From Halictus rubicundus (Eukaryota; Arthropoda; Insecta; Hymenoptera; Halictidae), in NCBI RefSeq assembly GCF_050948215.1, contig NW_027489037.1:62001-126000 (forward strand): a stretch of 64,000 nucleotides of DNA, read 5' to 3'. Numbering within the stretch: the stretch's first letter is position 1; the number at the start of each line of letters is the position of its first letter. The notes below the pieces were generated by a model, which had not been told where the DNA came from, ran no database searches, and saw nothing but the letters and a program-made list of their open reading frames with translations. Positions 1-14,920 of this stretch are shown piece after piece. The translations under genes and the position numbers were made by a program.

Positions 1-884
1 TAGAGGATATTATAAGATAGAGGATATGATAGGATAGACGATAGGATATTATAGAAGATAGGATAGGATCGAGGATAGGATACGACAGAGGATAGGATAG
101 GATAGAGGATAGGATAGTATATAGGATAGGATAGAGGATAGGATAAGATAGAGGATAAGATAGGATAGAGGATAGGACAGGATAGAGGATAGGATACGAT
201 AGAGGATACGAATGGATAGGATAGAGGGTAGGATAGGATAGAGGATAGGATAGGATAGAGGATAGGATAGGATAGAGGATATGATATGATAGAGGGTAGG
301 ATAGGATAGAGGATAGGATAGGATAGAGGATAGGATATGAAAGAGGATAGGATAGGATAGAGGATAGGATAAGATAGAGGATAGGATAGGATAGAGGATA
401 GGATAGGATAGAGGATAGGATACGATAGAGGTTACGAATGGATAGGATAGAGAGTAGGATAGTATAGAGGATAGGATAGGATAGAGGATAGGATAGGATA
501 CAGGATAGGATATGATAGAGGATAGGATAGGATAGAGGATAGGATAGGATAGAGGATAGGATAGGATAGAGGATAGGATAGGAAAGAGGATGGGATAAGT
601 TAGAGGATATGATAGGATAGAGGATTGGATAGGATAGAGGATAGGATATGATAGAGGATAGGATAGGATAGAGGATAGGATAAGATAGAGGATAGGATAG
701 GAAAGAGGATAGGATAAGTTAGAGGATATGATAGGATAGAGGATAGGATAGGATAGAGGATAGGATAGGATAGAGGATGGGATAGGATAGAGGATAGGAT
801 ACGATAGAGGATAGGATAGGATAGGATAGTGGGTAGGATAGGATAGAGGATAGGATAGGATAGAGGATAGGATATGATAGAGGA
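1..884 (+). repeat. Higher-order block with copies at 5511-6437 and about 23761-24630
   Basis: The block opens with the GATATTATAAG cassette, continues with GACGATAGGATATTATAG and a GATCGAGG variant, and is followed by ATGATATGATAGAGGGTAGG and GGTTACGAATGG. The same order starts at 5511 and 23761. Against the 23761 copy the first 585 bases align without a gap at an offset of 23,760, and I counted about six substitutions. Against the 5511 copy the offset changes from 5,510 to 5,568 to 5,551, so the length changes are whole repeat units. The window begins at this cassette, so the block may continue to the left. Confidence 0.8.
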
Positions 885-1384
885 TACGAAAGGATAGGAT
901 AGAGGGTAGGATAGGATAGAGGATAGGATAGGATAGAGGATAGGATAGGATAGAGGATAGGATAGGATAGAGGATAGGATAAGATAAAGGATAGGATAGG
1001 ATAGAGGATAGGATAGGATAGAGGATAGGATACGATAGAGGATACGAATGCATAGGATAGAGGGTAGGATAGGATAGAGGATAGGATATGATAGAGGATA
1101 GGATATGATGGAGGATAGGATAGGATAGAGGATAGGATAGGATAGAGGATAGGATAGGAAAGAGGATAGGATAAGTTAGAGGATATGATAGGATAGAGGA
1201 TAGGATAGGATAGAGGATAGGATACGATAGAGGATACAAATGCATAGGATAGAGGGTAGGATAGGATAGAGGATAGGATAGGATATAGGATAGGATAGGA
1301 TAGAGGATAGGATAGGATAGAGGATAGGATACGATAGAGGATACAAATGCATAGGATAGAGGGTAGGATAGGATAGAGGATAGG

Positions 1385-4016
1385 ATAGGATAGAGGATAG
1401 GATAGGATAGAGGATAGGATAGGAAAGGGGATAGGATAAGTTAGAGGATATGATAGGATAGAGGATAGGATAGGATAGAGGATAGGATACGATAGAGGAT
1501 ACAAATGCATAGGATAGAGGGTAGGATAGGATAGAGGATAGGATAGGATAGAGGATAGGATAGGATAGAGGATAGGATAGGAAAGAGGATAGGATAAGTT
1601 AGAGGATATGATAGGATAGAGGATAGGAGAGGATAGAGGATAGGATACGATAGAGGATACAAATGCATAGGATAGAGGGTAGGATAGGATAGAGGATAGG
1701 ATAGGATAGAGGATAGGATAAGATAGAGGATAGGATAGGATAGAGGATAGGATAGGATAGAGGATAGGATACGATAGAGGATACGAAAGGATAGGATAGA
1801 GGATACGATAGGATAGGATACAGGATACGATAGGATAGGATAGAGGATAGGATAGGATAGAGGATACGATAGGATAGGGTAGAGGATAGGATAGGATAGA
1901 GGATAGGATAGGATAGAGGATAGGATAGGATAGAGGATAGGATATGATAGAGGATAGGATAGGATAGAGGATAGGATAGGATAGAGGATAGGATAAGATA
2001 GAGGATATGATACGATAGAGGATAGGATAGGATAGAGGATAGGATAGGATAGAGGATGGGATAGGATAGAGGATAGGATACGATAGAGGATAGGATAGGA
2101 TAGGATAGTGGGTAGCATAGGATAGAGGATAGGATAGGATAGAGGACAGGATATGACAGAGGATAGGATAGGATAGTGGATAGGATAGGATAGAGGATAG
2201 GATAGGATAGAGGATATTATAAGATAGAGGATATGATAGGATAGACGATAGGATATGATAGAAGATAGGATAGGATCGAGGATAGGATAGGACAGAGGAT
2301 AGGATAGGATAGAGGATAGGATAAGATAGAGGATAGGATAGGATAGAGGATAGGACAGGATAGAGGATAGGATACGATAGAGGATACGAATGGATAGGAT
2401 AGAGGGTAGGATAGGATAGAGGATAGGATAGGATAGAGGATAGGATAGGATAGAGGATAGGATATGATAGAGGATAGGATAGGATAAAGGATAGGATAAG
2501 ATAGAGGATAGGATAGGATAGAGGATAGGATATGATAGAGGATACGAATGGATAGGATAGAGCATAGGATACGATAGAGGATAGGATAGGGGATTCGATA
2601 GGATAGAGGATAGGATAGGATAGAGGATAGGATATGATAGAGGATAGGAGAGGATAGAGGATAGGACAGGATAGATGATAGGATAGGATAGAGGATAGGA
2701 TAGGATAGAGGATAGGATAGGATAGAGGATAGGATAGGAAAGAGGATAGGATAAGTTAGAGGATATGATAGGATAGAGGATAGGATAGGATAGAGGATAG
2801 GATACGATAGAGGATACAAATGCATAGGATAGAGGGTAGGATAGGATAGAGGATAGGATAGGATAGAGGATAGGATAGGATAGAGGATAGGATAGGAAAG
2901 AGGATAGGATAAGTTAGAGGATATGATAGGATAGAGGATAGGAGAGGATAGAGGATAGGATACGATAGAGGATACAAATGCATAGGATAGAGGGTAGGAT
3001 AGGATAGAGGATAGGATAGGATAGAGGATAGGATAAGATAGAGGATAGGATAGGATAGAGGATAGGATAGGATAGAGGATAGGATACGATAGAGGATACG
3101 AAAGGATAGGATAGAGGATACGATAGGATAGGATACAGGATACGATAGGATAGGATAGAGGATAGGATAGGATAGAGGATACGATAGGATAGGGTAGAGG
3201 ATAGGATAGGATAGAGGATAGGATAGGATAGAGGATAGGATAGGATAGAGGATAGGATATGATAGAGGATAGGATAGGATAGAGGATAGGATAGGATAGA
3301 GGATAGGATAAGATAGAGGATATGATACGATAGAGGATAGGATAGGATAGAGGATAGGATAGGATAGAGGATGGGATAGGATAGAGGATAGGATACGATA
3401 GAGGATAGGATAGGATAGGATAGTGGGTAGCATAGGATAGAGGATAGGATAGGATAGAGGACAGGATATGACAGAGGATAGGATAGGATAGTGGATAGGA
3501 TAGGATAGAGGATAGGATAGGATAGAGGATATTATAAGATAGAGGATATGATAGGATAGACGATAGGATATGATAGAAGATAGGATAGGATCGAGGATAG
3601 GATAGGACAGAGGATAGGATAGGATAGAGGATAGGATAAGATAGAGGATAGGATAGGATAGAGGATAGGACAGGATAGAGGATAGGATACGATAGAGGAT
3701 ACGAATGGATAGGATAGAGGGTAGGATAGGATAGAGGATAGGATAGGATAGAGGATAGGATAGGATAGAGGATAGGATATGATAGAGGATAGGATAGGAT
3801 AAAGGATAGGATAAGATAGAGGATAGGATAGGATAGAGGATAGGATATGATAGAGGATACGAATGGATAGGATAGAGCATAGGATACGATAGAGGATAGG
3901 ATAGGGGATTCGATAGGATAGAGGATAGGATAGGATAGAGGATAGGATATGATAGAGGATAGGAGAGGATAGAGGATAGGACAGGATAGATGATAGGATA
4001 GGATAGAGGATAGGAT
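1385..4016 (+). repeat. 1,315-bp tandem duplication within the satellite
   Basis: Two adjacent blocks, about 1385-2700 and 2701-4016, match at a constant offset of 1,315 bp. Anchors are AAGTTAGAGG at 1596 and 2911, ACAAATGCAT at 1501 and 2816, and the AGCATAGGATACG variant at 2561 and 3876. The match breaks on the left at about 1380 and on the right at about 2702/4017. The end of copy 1 therefore coincides with the start of copy 2, as expected for a direct tandem duplication. I noticed only isolated substitutions, for example AGGAAAGGGG near 1431 against AGGAAAGAGG in copy 2, which suggests a recent event. Boundaries are good to about 20 bp because the underlying repeat blurs them. Confidence 0.85.
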
Positions 4017-7000
4017 AAGATAGAGGATAGGATAGGATAGAGGATAGGATAGGATAGAGGATAGGATACGATAGAGGATACGAAAGGATAGGATAGAGGG
4101 TAGGATAGGATAGAGGATAGGATAGGATAGAGGATAGGATAGGATAGAGGATAGGATAGGATGGAGGATAGGATAGGATAGAGGATAGGATAAGATAGAG
4201 GATAGGATAGGATAGAGGATAGGATAGGATAGAGGATACGATACGATAGAGGATACGAATGGATAGGATAGAGGGTAGGATAGGATAGAGGATAGGATAG
4301 GATAGAGGATAGGATAGGATAGAGGATAGGATAGGATAGAGGATACGATAGGATAGGATAGAGGATACGATAGGATAGGATAGAGGATAGGATAGGATAG
4401 AGGATTGGATAGGATAGAGGATAGGATATGATAGAGGATAGGATAGGATAGAGGATAGGATAGGATAGAGGATAGAGGATAGGATAGGATAGAGGATAGG
4501 ATAGGATAGAGGATAGGATAGGATAGAGGATAGGATAAGATAGAGGATAGGATAGGATAGAGGATAGGATACGATAGAGGTTACGAATGGATAGGATAGA
4601 GGGTAGGATAGGATAGAGGATAGGATAGGATAGAGGATAGGATAGGATAGGATAGAGGATAGGATAAGATAGAGGATAGGATAGGATAGAGGATAGGATA
4701 GGATAGAGGATACGATACGATAGAGGATACGAATGGATAGGATAGAGGGTAGGATAGGATAGAGGATAGGATAGGATAGAGGATAGGATAGGATAGAGGA
4801 TAGGATAGGATAGAGGATAGGATAGGATAGAGGATAGGATAGGATAGAGGATAGGATAGGATAGAGGATAGGATAGGATAGGATAGTGGGTAGGATAGGA
4901 TAGAGGATAGGATAGGATAGAGGACAGGATATGATACAGGATAGGATAGGATAGAGGATAGGATAGGATAGGATAGAGGATATTATAAGATAGAGGATAT
5001 GATAGGATAGACGATAGGATAGGATAGAAGATAGGATAGGATCGAGGATAGGATAGGACAGAGGATATGATAGGATAGAGGATAGGATAGTATATAGGAT
5101 AGGATAGAGGATAGGATATGATAGAGGTTATGATAGGATAGAGGATAGGATAAGATAGAGGATAGGATAGGATAGAGGATAGGATAGGGTGGAGGATAGG
5201 ATACGATAGAGGATACGAATGGATAGGAGAGAGCATAGGATACGATAGAGGATAGGATAGGGGATTGGATAGGATAGAGGATAGGATAGGATAGAGGATA
5301 GGATATGATAGAGGATAGGAGAGGATAGAGGATAGGACAGGATAGAGGATAGGATAGGATAGAGGATTGGATAGGATAGAGGATAGGATATGATAGAGGA
5401 TACGATAGGATAGGATAGAGGACAGGATAGGATAGATGATAGGATAGGATAGAGGATAGGGTAAGATAGAGGATAGGATAGGATAGAGGATAGGATAGGA
5501 TAGAGGATATTATAAGATAGAGGATATGATAGGATAGACGATAGGATATTATAGAAGATAGGATAGGATCGAGGATAGGATACGACAGAGGATAGGATAG
5601 GATAGAGGATAGGATAGTATATAGGATAGGATAGAGGATAGGATAAGATAGAGGATAAGATAGGATAGAGGATAGGACAGGATAGAGGATAGGATACGAT
5701 AGAGGATACGAATGGATAGGATAGAGGGTAGGATAGGATAGAGGATAGGATAGGATAGAGGATAGGATAGGATAGAGGATATGATATGATAGAGGGTAGG
5801 ATAGTATAGAGGATAGGATAGGATAGAGGATAGGATAGGATAGAGGATATGATATGATAGAGGGTAGGATAGTATAGAGGATAGGATAGGATAGAGGATA
5901 GGATAGGATAGAGGATAGGATAGGATAGAGGATAGGATAAGATAGAGGATAGGATAGGATAGAGGATAGGATAGGATAGAGGATAGGATACGATAGAGGT
6001 TACGAATGGATAGGATAGAGGGTAGGATAGTATAGAGGATAGGATAGGATAGAGGATAGGATAGGATACAGGATAGGATATGATAGAGGATAGGATAGGA
6101 TAGAGGATAGGATAGGATAGAGGATAGGATAGGAAAGAGGATAGGATAAGTTAGAGGATATGATAGGATAGAGGATTGGATAGGATAGAGGATAGGATAT
6201 GATAGAGGATAGGATAGGATAGAGGATAGGATAAGATAGAGGATAGGATAGGAAAGAGGATAGGATAAGTTAGAGGATATGATAGGATAGAGGATAGGAT
6301 AGGATAGAGGATAGGATAGGATAGAGGATGGGATAGGATAGAGGATAGGATACGATAGAGGATAGGATAGGATAGGATAGTGGGTAGGATAGGATAGAGG
6401 ATAGGATAGGATAGAGGATAGGATATGATAGAGGATAGGATAGGATAGAGGATAGGATAGGATAGAGGATAGGATAGGAAAGAGGATAGGATAAGTTAGA
6501 GGATATGATAGGATAGAGGATTGGATAGGATAGAGGATAGGATAGGATAGAGGATAGGATAGGATAGAGGATGGGATAGGATAGAGGATAGGAAACGATA
6601 GAGGATAGGATAGGATAGGATAGTGGGTAGGATAGGATAGAGGATAGGATAGGATAGAGGACAGGATATGATAGAGGATAGGATAGGATAGGATAGTGGG
6701 TAGGATAGGATAGAGGATAGGATAGGATAGAGGACAGGATATGATACAGGATAGGATAGGATAGGGGATAGGATAGGATAGGATAGAGGATATTATAAGA
6801 TAGAGGATATGATAGGATAGACGATAGGATAGGATAGAAGATAGGATAGGATCGAGGATAGGATAGGACAGAGGATAGGATAGGATAGAGGATAGGATAG
6901 TATATAGGATAGGATAGAGGATAGGATAAGATAGAGGATAGGATAGGATAGAGGATAGGACAGGATAGAGGATAGGATACGATAGAGGATACGAATGGAT

Positions 7001-7830
7001 AGGATAGAGGGTAGGATAGGATAGAGGATAGGATAGGATAGAGGATAGGATAGGATAGAGGATAGGATATGATAGAGGTTAGGATAGGATAGAGGATAGG
7101 ATAAGATAGAGGATAGGATAGGATAGAGGATAGGATAGGGTGGAGGATAGGATACGATAGAGGATACGAATGGATAGGAGAGAGCATAGGATACGATAGA
7201 GGATAGGATAGGGGATTGGATAGGATAGAGGATAGGATAGGATAGAGGATAGGATATGATAGAGGATAGGAGAGTATAGAGGATAGGACAGGATAGATGA
7301 TAGGATAGGATAGAGGATAGGATTGGATAGAGGATAGGATAGGATAGAGGATAGGATACGATAGAGGATACGAAAGGATAGGATAGAGGGTAGGATAGGA
7401 TAGAGGATAGGATAGGATAGAGGATTGGATAGGATAGAGGATAGGATATGATAGAGGATAGGATAGGATAGAGGATAGGATAGGAAAGAGGATAGGATAG
7501 GATAGAGGATAGGATAGGATAGAGGATAGGATAGGAAAGACGATAGGATAGGATAGAGGATAGGATAGGATAGAGGATAGGATAGGATAGAGGATAGGAT
7601 AGGATAGAGGATAGGATAGAGGATAGGATAGGATAGAGGATTGGATAGGATAGAGGATAGGATATGATAGAGGATAGGATAGGATAGAGGATAGGATAGG
7701 ATAGAGGATTGGATAGGATAGAGGATAGGATAGCATAGAGGATAGGATACGATAGAGGATACGATAGGATAGGATAGAGTATAAGATAGGATAGAGGATA
7801 GGATAGGATAGAGGACAGTATAGGATAGAG

Positions 7831-7882
7831 GTTACGATCTTATAGAAAATAGGATATTATAGAGGAAAGTATTGGATAGTGG
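7831..7882 (+). repeat. Diverged cassette D, copy 1
   Basis: A 52-bp stretch starts GTTACGATCTTATAG and contains AAAATAGGATATTATAG, GAAAGTATTGG and ATAGTGG. It is the most diverged recurring cassette in the array and has C and T residues that the consensus lacks. It is followed by GGGGATTG/AATTGTATAGG and GGAGACGAAAG variants. Four further copies share it and its flanks. Confidence 0.85.
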
Positions 7883-7969
7883 AAAGGATAGGATAGAGGA
7901 TAGGATAGGGAATTGTATAGGAAAGAGGATAGGAGACGAAAGAGGATAGGATTGGATAGGATAGTGGGT

Positions 7970-9384
7970 AGGATAGGATAGAGGATAGGATAGGATAGAG
8001 GATAGGATAGGATGGAGGATAGGATAGGATAGAGGATAGGATAAGATAGAGGATAGGATAGGATAGAGGATAGGATAGGATAGAGGATACGATACGATAG
8101 AGGATACGAATGGATAGGATAGAGGGTAGGATAGGATAGAGGATAGGATAGGATAGAGGATAGGATAGGATAGAGGATAGGATAGGATAGAGGATACGAT
8201 AGGATAGGATAGAGGATACGATAGGATAGGATAGAGGATAGGATAGGATAGAGGATTGGATAGGATAGAGGATAGGATATGATAGAGGATAGGATAGGAT
8301 AGAGGATAGGATAGGATAGAGGATAGAGGATAGGATAGGATAGAGGATAGGATAGGATAGAGGATAGGATAGGATAGAGGATAGGATAAGATAGAGGATA
8401 GGATAGGATAGAGGATAGGATAAGATAGAGGATAGGATAGGATAGAGGATAGGATAGGATAGAGGATAGGATACGATAGAGGTTACGAATGGATAGGATA
8501 GAGGGTAGGATAGGATAGAGGATAGGATAGGATAGAGGATAGGATAGGATAGAGGATAGGATAAGATAGAGGATAGGATAGGATAGAGGATAGGATAGGA
8601 TAGAGGATACGATACGATAGAGGATACGAATGGATAGGATAGAGGGTAGGATAGGATAGAGGATAGGATAGGATAGAGGATAGGATAGGATAGAGGATAG
8701 GATAGGATAGAGGATAGGATAGGATAGAGGATAGGATAGGATAGAGGATAGGATAGGATAGGATAGTGGGTAGGATAGGATAGAGGATAGGATAGGATAG
8801 AGGACAGGATATGATACAGGATAGGATAGGATAGAGGATAGGATAGGATAGGATAGAGGATATTATAAGATAGAGGATATGATAGGATAGACGATAGGAT
8901 AGGATAGAAGATAGGATAGGATCGAGGATAGGATAGGACAGAGGATAGGATAGGATAGAGGATAGGATAGTATATAGGATAGGATAGAGGATAGGATATG
9001 ATAGAGGTTATGATAGGATAGAGGATAGGATAAGATAGAGGATAGGATAGGATAGAGGATAGGATAGGGTGGAGGATAGGATACGATAGAGGATACGAAT
9101 GGATAGGAGAGAGCATAGGATACGATAGAGGATAGGATAGGGGATTGGATAGGATGGAGGATAGGATAGGATAGAGGATAGGATATGATAGAGGATAGGA
9201 GAGGATAGAGGATAGGACAGGATAGAGGATAGGATAGGATAGAGGATTGGATAGGATAGAGGATAGGATATGATAGAGGATACGATAGGATAGGATAGAG
9301 GACAGGATAGGATAGATGATAGGATAGGATAGAGGATAGGATAAGATAGAGGATAGGATAGGATAGAGGATAGGATAGGATAGA
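7970..9384 (+). repeat. 1.41-kb block duplicated at 22350-23764
   Basis: This block and 22350-23764 align at a constant offset of 14,380 bp with no indel seen. Anchors are TACGATACGATAG at 8088/22468 and 8608/22988, and GGATAGGAGAGAGCATAGG at 9101/23481. I counted about five substitutions, including 8014 (ATGG against ATAG), 22485 (GGACAGG), 23408 (GATAAGATAAG) and the GGATGGAGG variant at about 9135. A related but indel-bearing copy lies at about 4150-5470, where the offset steps through 3,851, 3,902, 3,897 and 3,880. Those steps (+51, -5, -17) are multiples of the pentamer or the monomer. The solo LTR lies between the two close copies and is in neither. Confidence 0.82.
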
Positions 9385-10806
9385 GGATAGGATACGATAG
9401 AGGATAGGATAGGATAGAGGATAGGATAAGATAGAGGATAGGATAGGGTAGAGGATAGGATAGGATAGAGGATAGGATACGATAGAGGTTACGAATGGAT
9501 AGGATAGAGGGTAGGATAGGATAGAGGATAGGATAGGATAGAGGATAGGATAGGATAGAGGATAGGATAGGATAGAGGATAGGATATGATAGAGGATAGG
9601 CTAGGATAGAGGATAGGATAGGATAGAGGATAGGATAGGAAAGAGGATAGGATAAGTTAGAGGATATGATAGGATAGAGGATTGGATAGGATAGAGGATA
9701 GGATATGATAGAGGATAGGATAGGATAGAGGATAGAATAAGATAGAGGATAGGATAGGAAAGAGGATAGGATAAGTTAGAGGATATGATAGGATAGAGGA
9801 TAGGATAGGATAGAGGATAGGATAGGATAGAGGATGGGATAGGATAGAGGATAGGATAGGATAGAGGATAGGATAGTATATAGGATAGGATAGAGGATAG
9901 GATAAGATAGAGGATAGGATAGGATAGAGGATAGGACAGGATAGAGGATAGGATACGATAGAGGATACGAATGGATAGGATAGAGGGTAGGATAGGATAG
10001 AGGATAGGATAGGATAGAGGATAGGATAGGATAGAGGATAGGATATGATAGAGGTTAGGATAGGATAGAGGATAGGATAAGATAGAGGATAGGATAGGAT
10101 AGAGGATAGGATAGGGTGGAGGATAGGATACGATAGAGGATACGAATGGATAGGAGAGAGCATAGGATACGATAGAGGATAGGATAGGGGATTGGATAGG
10201 ATAGAGGATAGGATAGGATAGAGGATAGGATATGATAGAGGATAGGAGAGTATAGAGGATAGGACAGGATAGATGATAGGATAGGATAGAGGATAGGATT
10301 GGATAGAGGATAGGATAGGATAGAGGATAGGATACGATAGAGGATACGAAAGGATAGGATAGAGGGTAGGATAGGATAGAGGATAGGATAGGATAGAGGA
10401 TTGGATAGGATAGAGGATAGGATATGATAGAGGATAGGATAGGATAGAGGATAGGATAGGAAAGAGGATAGGATAGGATAGAGGATAGGATAGGATAGAG
10501 GATAGGATAGGAAAGAGGATAGGATAGGATAGAGGATAGGATAGGATAGAGGATAGGATAGGATAGAGGATAGGATAGGATAGAGGATAGGATAGAGGAT
10601 AGGATAGGATAGAGGATTGGATAGGATAGAGGATAGGATATGATAGAGGATAGGATAGGATAGAGGATAGGATAGGATAGAGGATTGGATAGGATAGAGG
10701 ATAGGATAGCATAGAGGATAGGATACGATAGAGGATACGATAGGATAGGATAGAGTATAGGATAGGATAGAGGATAGGATAGGATAGAGGACAGTATAGG
10801 ATAGAG

Positions 10807-10858
10807 GTTACGATCTTATAGAAAATAGGATATTATAGAGGAAAGTATTGGATAGTGG
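10807..10858 (+). repeat. Diverged cassette D, copy 2
   Basis: The 52 bases are the same as those starting at 7831. Downstream come GGGGATTGTATAGG and GGAGACGAAAG as in the other copies, which shows that the copied unit is longer than the cassette itself. Confidence 0.85.
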
Positions 10859-12894
10859 AAAGGATAGGATAGAGGATAGGATAGGGGATTGTATAGGAAA
10901 GAGGATAGGAGACGAAAGAGGATAGGATTGGATAGGATAGTGGGTAGGATAGGATAGAGGATAGGATAGGATAGAGAATAGGATAGGATAGAGGATAGGA
11001 AAGAGGATAGGATATGATAGAGGATCGGATAGGATAGAGGATTGGATAGGATAGAGGATAGGATAGGATAGAGGATACGATAGGATAGGGTAGAGGATAG
11101 GATAGGATAGAGGATAGGATAGGATAGAGGATAGGATATGATAGAGGATAGGATAGGATAGAGGATAGGATAGGATAGAGGATAGGATAGTATAGAGGAT
11201 AGGATAAGATAGAGGATATGATAGGATAGAGGATAGAATAGGATAGAGGATAGGATAGGATAGAGGATGGGATAGGATAGAGGATAGGATACGATAGAGG
11301 ATAGGATAGGATAGGATAGTGGGTAGCATAGGATAGAGGATAGGATAGGATAGAGGACAGGATATGACAGAGGATAGGATAGGATAGTGGATAGGATAGG
11401 ATAGAGGATAGGATAGGATAGAGGATATTATAAGATAGAGGATATGATAGGATAGACGATAGGATATGATAGAAGATAGGATAGGATCGAGGATAGGATA
11501 GGGCAGAGGATAGGATAGGATAGAGGATAGGATAGTATATAGGATAGGATGGAGGATAGGATAAGATAGAGGATAGGATAGGATAGAGGATAGGACAGGA
11601 TAGAGGATAGGATACGATAGAGGATACGAATGGATAGGATAGAGGGTAGGATAGGATAGAGGACAGGATAGGATAGAGGATAGGATAGGATAGAGGATAG
11701 GATATGATAGAGGATAGGATAGGATAGAGGATACGATAGGATAGAGGATAGGATAGTATAGAGGATAGGATAAGATAGAGGATATGATAGGATAGAGGAT
11801 AGGATAGGATAGAGGATAGGATAGGATAGAGGATGGGATAGGATAGAGGATAGGATACGATAGAGGATAGGATAGGATAGGATAGTGGGTAGCATAGGAT
11901 AGAGGATAGGATAGGATAGAGGACAGGATATGACAGAGGATAGGATAGGATAGTGGATAGGATAGGATAGAGGATAGGATAGGATAGAGGATATTATAAG
12001 ATAGAGGATATGATAGGATAGACGATAGGATATGATAGAAGATAGGATAGGATCGAGGATATAATAGGACAGAGGATAGGATAGGATAGAGGATAGGATA
12101 GTATATAGGATAGGATGGAGGATAGGATAAGATAGAGGATAGGATAGGATAGAGGATAGGACAGGATAGAGGATAGGATACGATAGAGGATACGAATGGA
12201 TAGGATAGAGGGTAGGATAGGATAGAGGACAGGATAGGATAGAGGATAGGATAGGATAGAGGATAGGATATGATAGAGGATAGGATAGGATAAAGGATAG
12301 GATAAGATAGAGGATAGGATAGGATAGAGGATAGGATACGATAGAGGATACGAATGGATAGGATAGAGCATAGGATACGATAGAGGATAGGATAGGGGAT
12401 TCGATAGGATAGAGGATAGGATAGGATAGAGGATAGGATATGATAGAGGATAGGAGAGGATAGAGGATAGGACAGGATAGATGATAGGATAGGATAGAGG
12501 ATAGGATAAGATAGAGGATAGGATAGGATAGAGGATAGGATAGGATAGAGGATAGGATACGATAGAGGATACGAAAAGATAGGATAGAGGGTAGGATAGG
12601 ATAGAGGATAGGATAGGATAGAGGATAGGATAGGATAGAGAATAGGATAGGATATAGGATAGGATAGGATAGAGGATAGGATAAGATAGAGGATAGGATA
12701 GGATAGAGGATAGGATAGGATAGAGGATACGATACGATAGAGGATACGAATGCATAGGATAGAGGGTAGGATAGGATAGAGGATAGGATAGGATAGAGGA
12801 TAGGATAGGATAGAGGATAGGATATGATAGAGGATAGGATAGGACAGAGGATAGGATAGGATAGAGGATACGATAGGAAAGATGATAGGATAAG

Positions 12895-14190
12895 TTAGAG
12901 GATACGATAGGATAGAGGATAGGATAATATAGAGGATAGAATAGGATAGAGGATAGGATAGGATAGAGGATTGGATAGGATAGAGGATAGGATATTATAG
13001 AGGATAGGATAGGATAGAGGATAGGATAGGATAGATGATAGGATAGGATAGAGGATAGGATAAGATAGAGGATAGGATAGGATAGAGGATAGGATATGAT
13101 AGAGGATAGGATAGGATAGGATAGAGGATAGAGGATAGGATAGGATAGAGGATAGGATAGGATAGAGGATAGGATAGGATAGAGGATAGGATAGGATAGA
13201 GGATAGGATAGGATAGAGGATAGGATAGGATAGAGGATAGGATAAGATAGAGGATAGGATAGGATAGAGGATAGGATAGGATAGAGGATAGGATAGGATA
13301 GAGGATAGGATAGGATAGACGATAGGATAGGATAGAGGATAGGATCGGATAGAGGATAGGATAGGGGATTGGATAGGATAGAGGATAGGATAGGATAGAG
13401 GATAGGATATGATAGAGGATAGGAGAGGATAGAGGATAGGATAAGTTAGAGGATATGATAGGATAGAGGATAGGATAGGATAGAGGATTGGATAGGATAG
13501 AGGACAGAATAGGATAGAGGTTAGGATAGGATAGGGGATAGGATAGGGTAGAGGGTAGGATAGAATAGAGGATAGGATAAGATAGAGGATATGATAGGAT
13601 AGAGGATAGGATAGGACAGAGGATACGATAGGATAGGATAGAGAATAGGATAGGATAGAGGATAGGACAGGATAGAGGATAGGATAGGATAGAGGATAGG
13701 ATAGGATAGAGGATAGGATAGGATAGAGGATAGGATCGGATAGAGGATAGGATAGGGGATTGGATAGGATAGAGGATAGGATAGGATAGAGGATAGGATA
13801 GGATAGAGGATAGGATAGGATAGAGGATAGGATAGGATAGAGGATAGGATAGGATAGAGGATAGGATAGGATAGAGGATAGGATAAGATAGAGGATAGGA
13901 TAGGATAGAGGATAGGATGGGATAGAGGATAGGATCGGATAGAGGATAGGATAGGGGATTGGATAGGATAGAGGATAGGATAGGATAGAGGATAGGATAG
14001 GATAGAGGATAGGATAGTATAGAGGATAGGATAGGATAGAGGATAGGATAGGATAGAGGATAGGATACGATAGAGGATACGATTGGAAAGGATAGAGGAT
14101 AGGATAGGATAGAGGATAGCATAGGATAGAGGATAGGGTAGGATAGGATAGAGGATAGGATAGGATAGAGGGTAGGATAGGATAGAGCAT
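12895..14190 (+). repeat. Block homologous to about 19.2-20.0 kb, across the LTR
   Basis: Variant AGGATCGGATAGAGG occurs here at 13341, 13732 and 13931, and on the other side of the insert at 19318, 19738 and 19920. The offsets are 5,977, 6,006 and 5,989, so the blocks match with unit-sized length changes. The shared variants also include GATGGGATAGAGG before the third site and the GGGGATTGG that follows each. Boundaries are approximate. Confidence 0.6.
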
Positions 14191-14871
14191 AGGATACGAT
14201 AGAGGATAGGATAGGGGATTGGATAGGATAGAGGATAGGATAGGATAGAGGATAGGATATGATAGAGGATAGGAGAGGATAGAGGATAGGATAGGATAGA
14301 TGTTAGGATAGGATAGAGGATAGGATAAGATAGAGGATAGGATAGGATACAGGATAGGATAGGTGATTGGATAGGATAAAGGATAGGATAGGATAGAGGA
14401 TAGGATAGGATAGAGGATAGGAGAGGATAGAGGATAGGATGGGATAGAGGATAGGATTGGGGATTGGATAGGATAGAGGTTAGGATAGGATAGAGGATAG
14501 GATACGATAGAGGATACGATAGGATAGGATACAGGATAGGATAGGATAGAGGATAGGATAGGATAGAGGATAGGATAGGATAGAGGATAGGATACGATAG
14601 AGGATAAAAAAGGATAGGATAGAGGGTAGGATAGGAAAGAGGATAGGATAGGATAGAGGATAGGATAGGATAGAGGATAGGATAGGATAGAGGATAGGAT
14701 AAGGTAGAGGATATGATAGGATAGGCGATAGGATAGGATAGACTATAGGATAGGATCGAGGATAGGATAGGACAGAGGATACGATAGGATAGGATAGAGA
14801 ATAGGAAAGGATAGAGGATAGGTTAGGATAGAGGATAGGATAGGATAGAGGATTGGATAGGATAGAGAATA

Positions 14872-14920
14872 TGATACGGTAGACGATAGGGGATTGGATC
14901 GGATACAGGATAGGAGACGG
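14872..14920 (+). repeat. Cassette E, copy 1 (left of the LTR)
   Basis: A 49-bp variant stretch contains TGATACGGTAGACGATAGG, GGATTGGATCGGATACAGG and ATAGGAGACGG. Five copies occur in the window, all between 14.8 and 19.2 kb. This is the only one on the left of the insert, and it has GGAGACGG where the others have GGAGGCGG. Confidence 0.85.
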
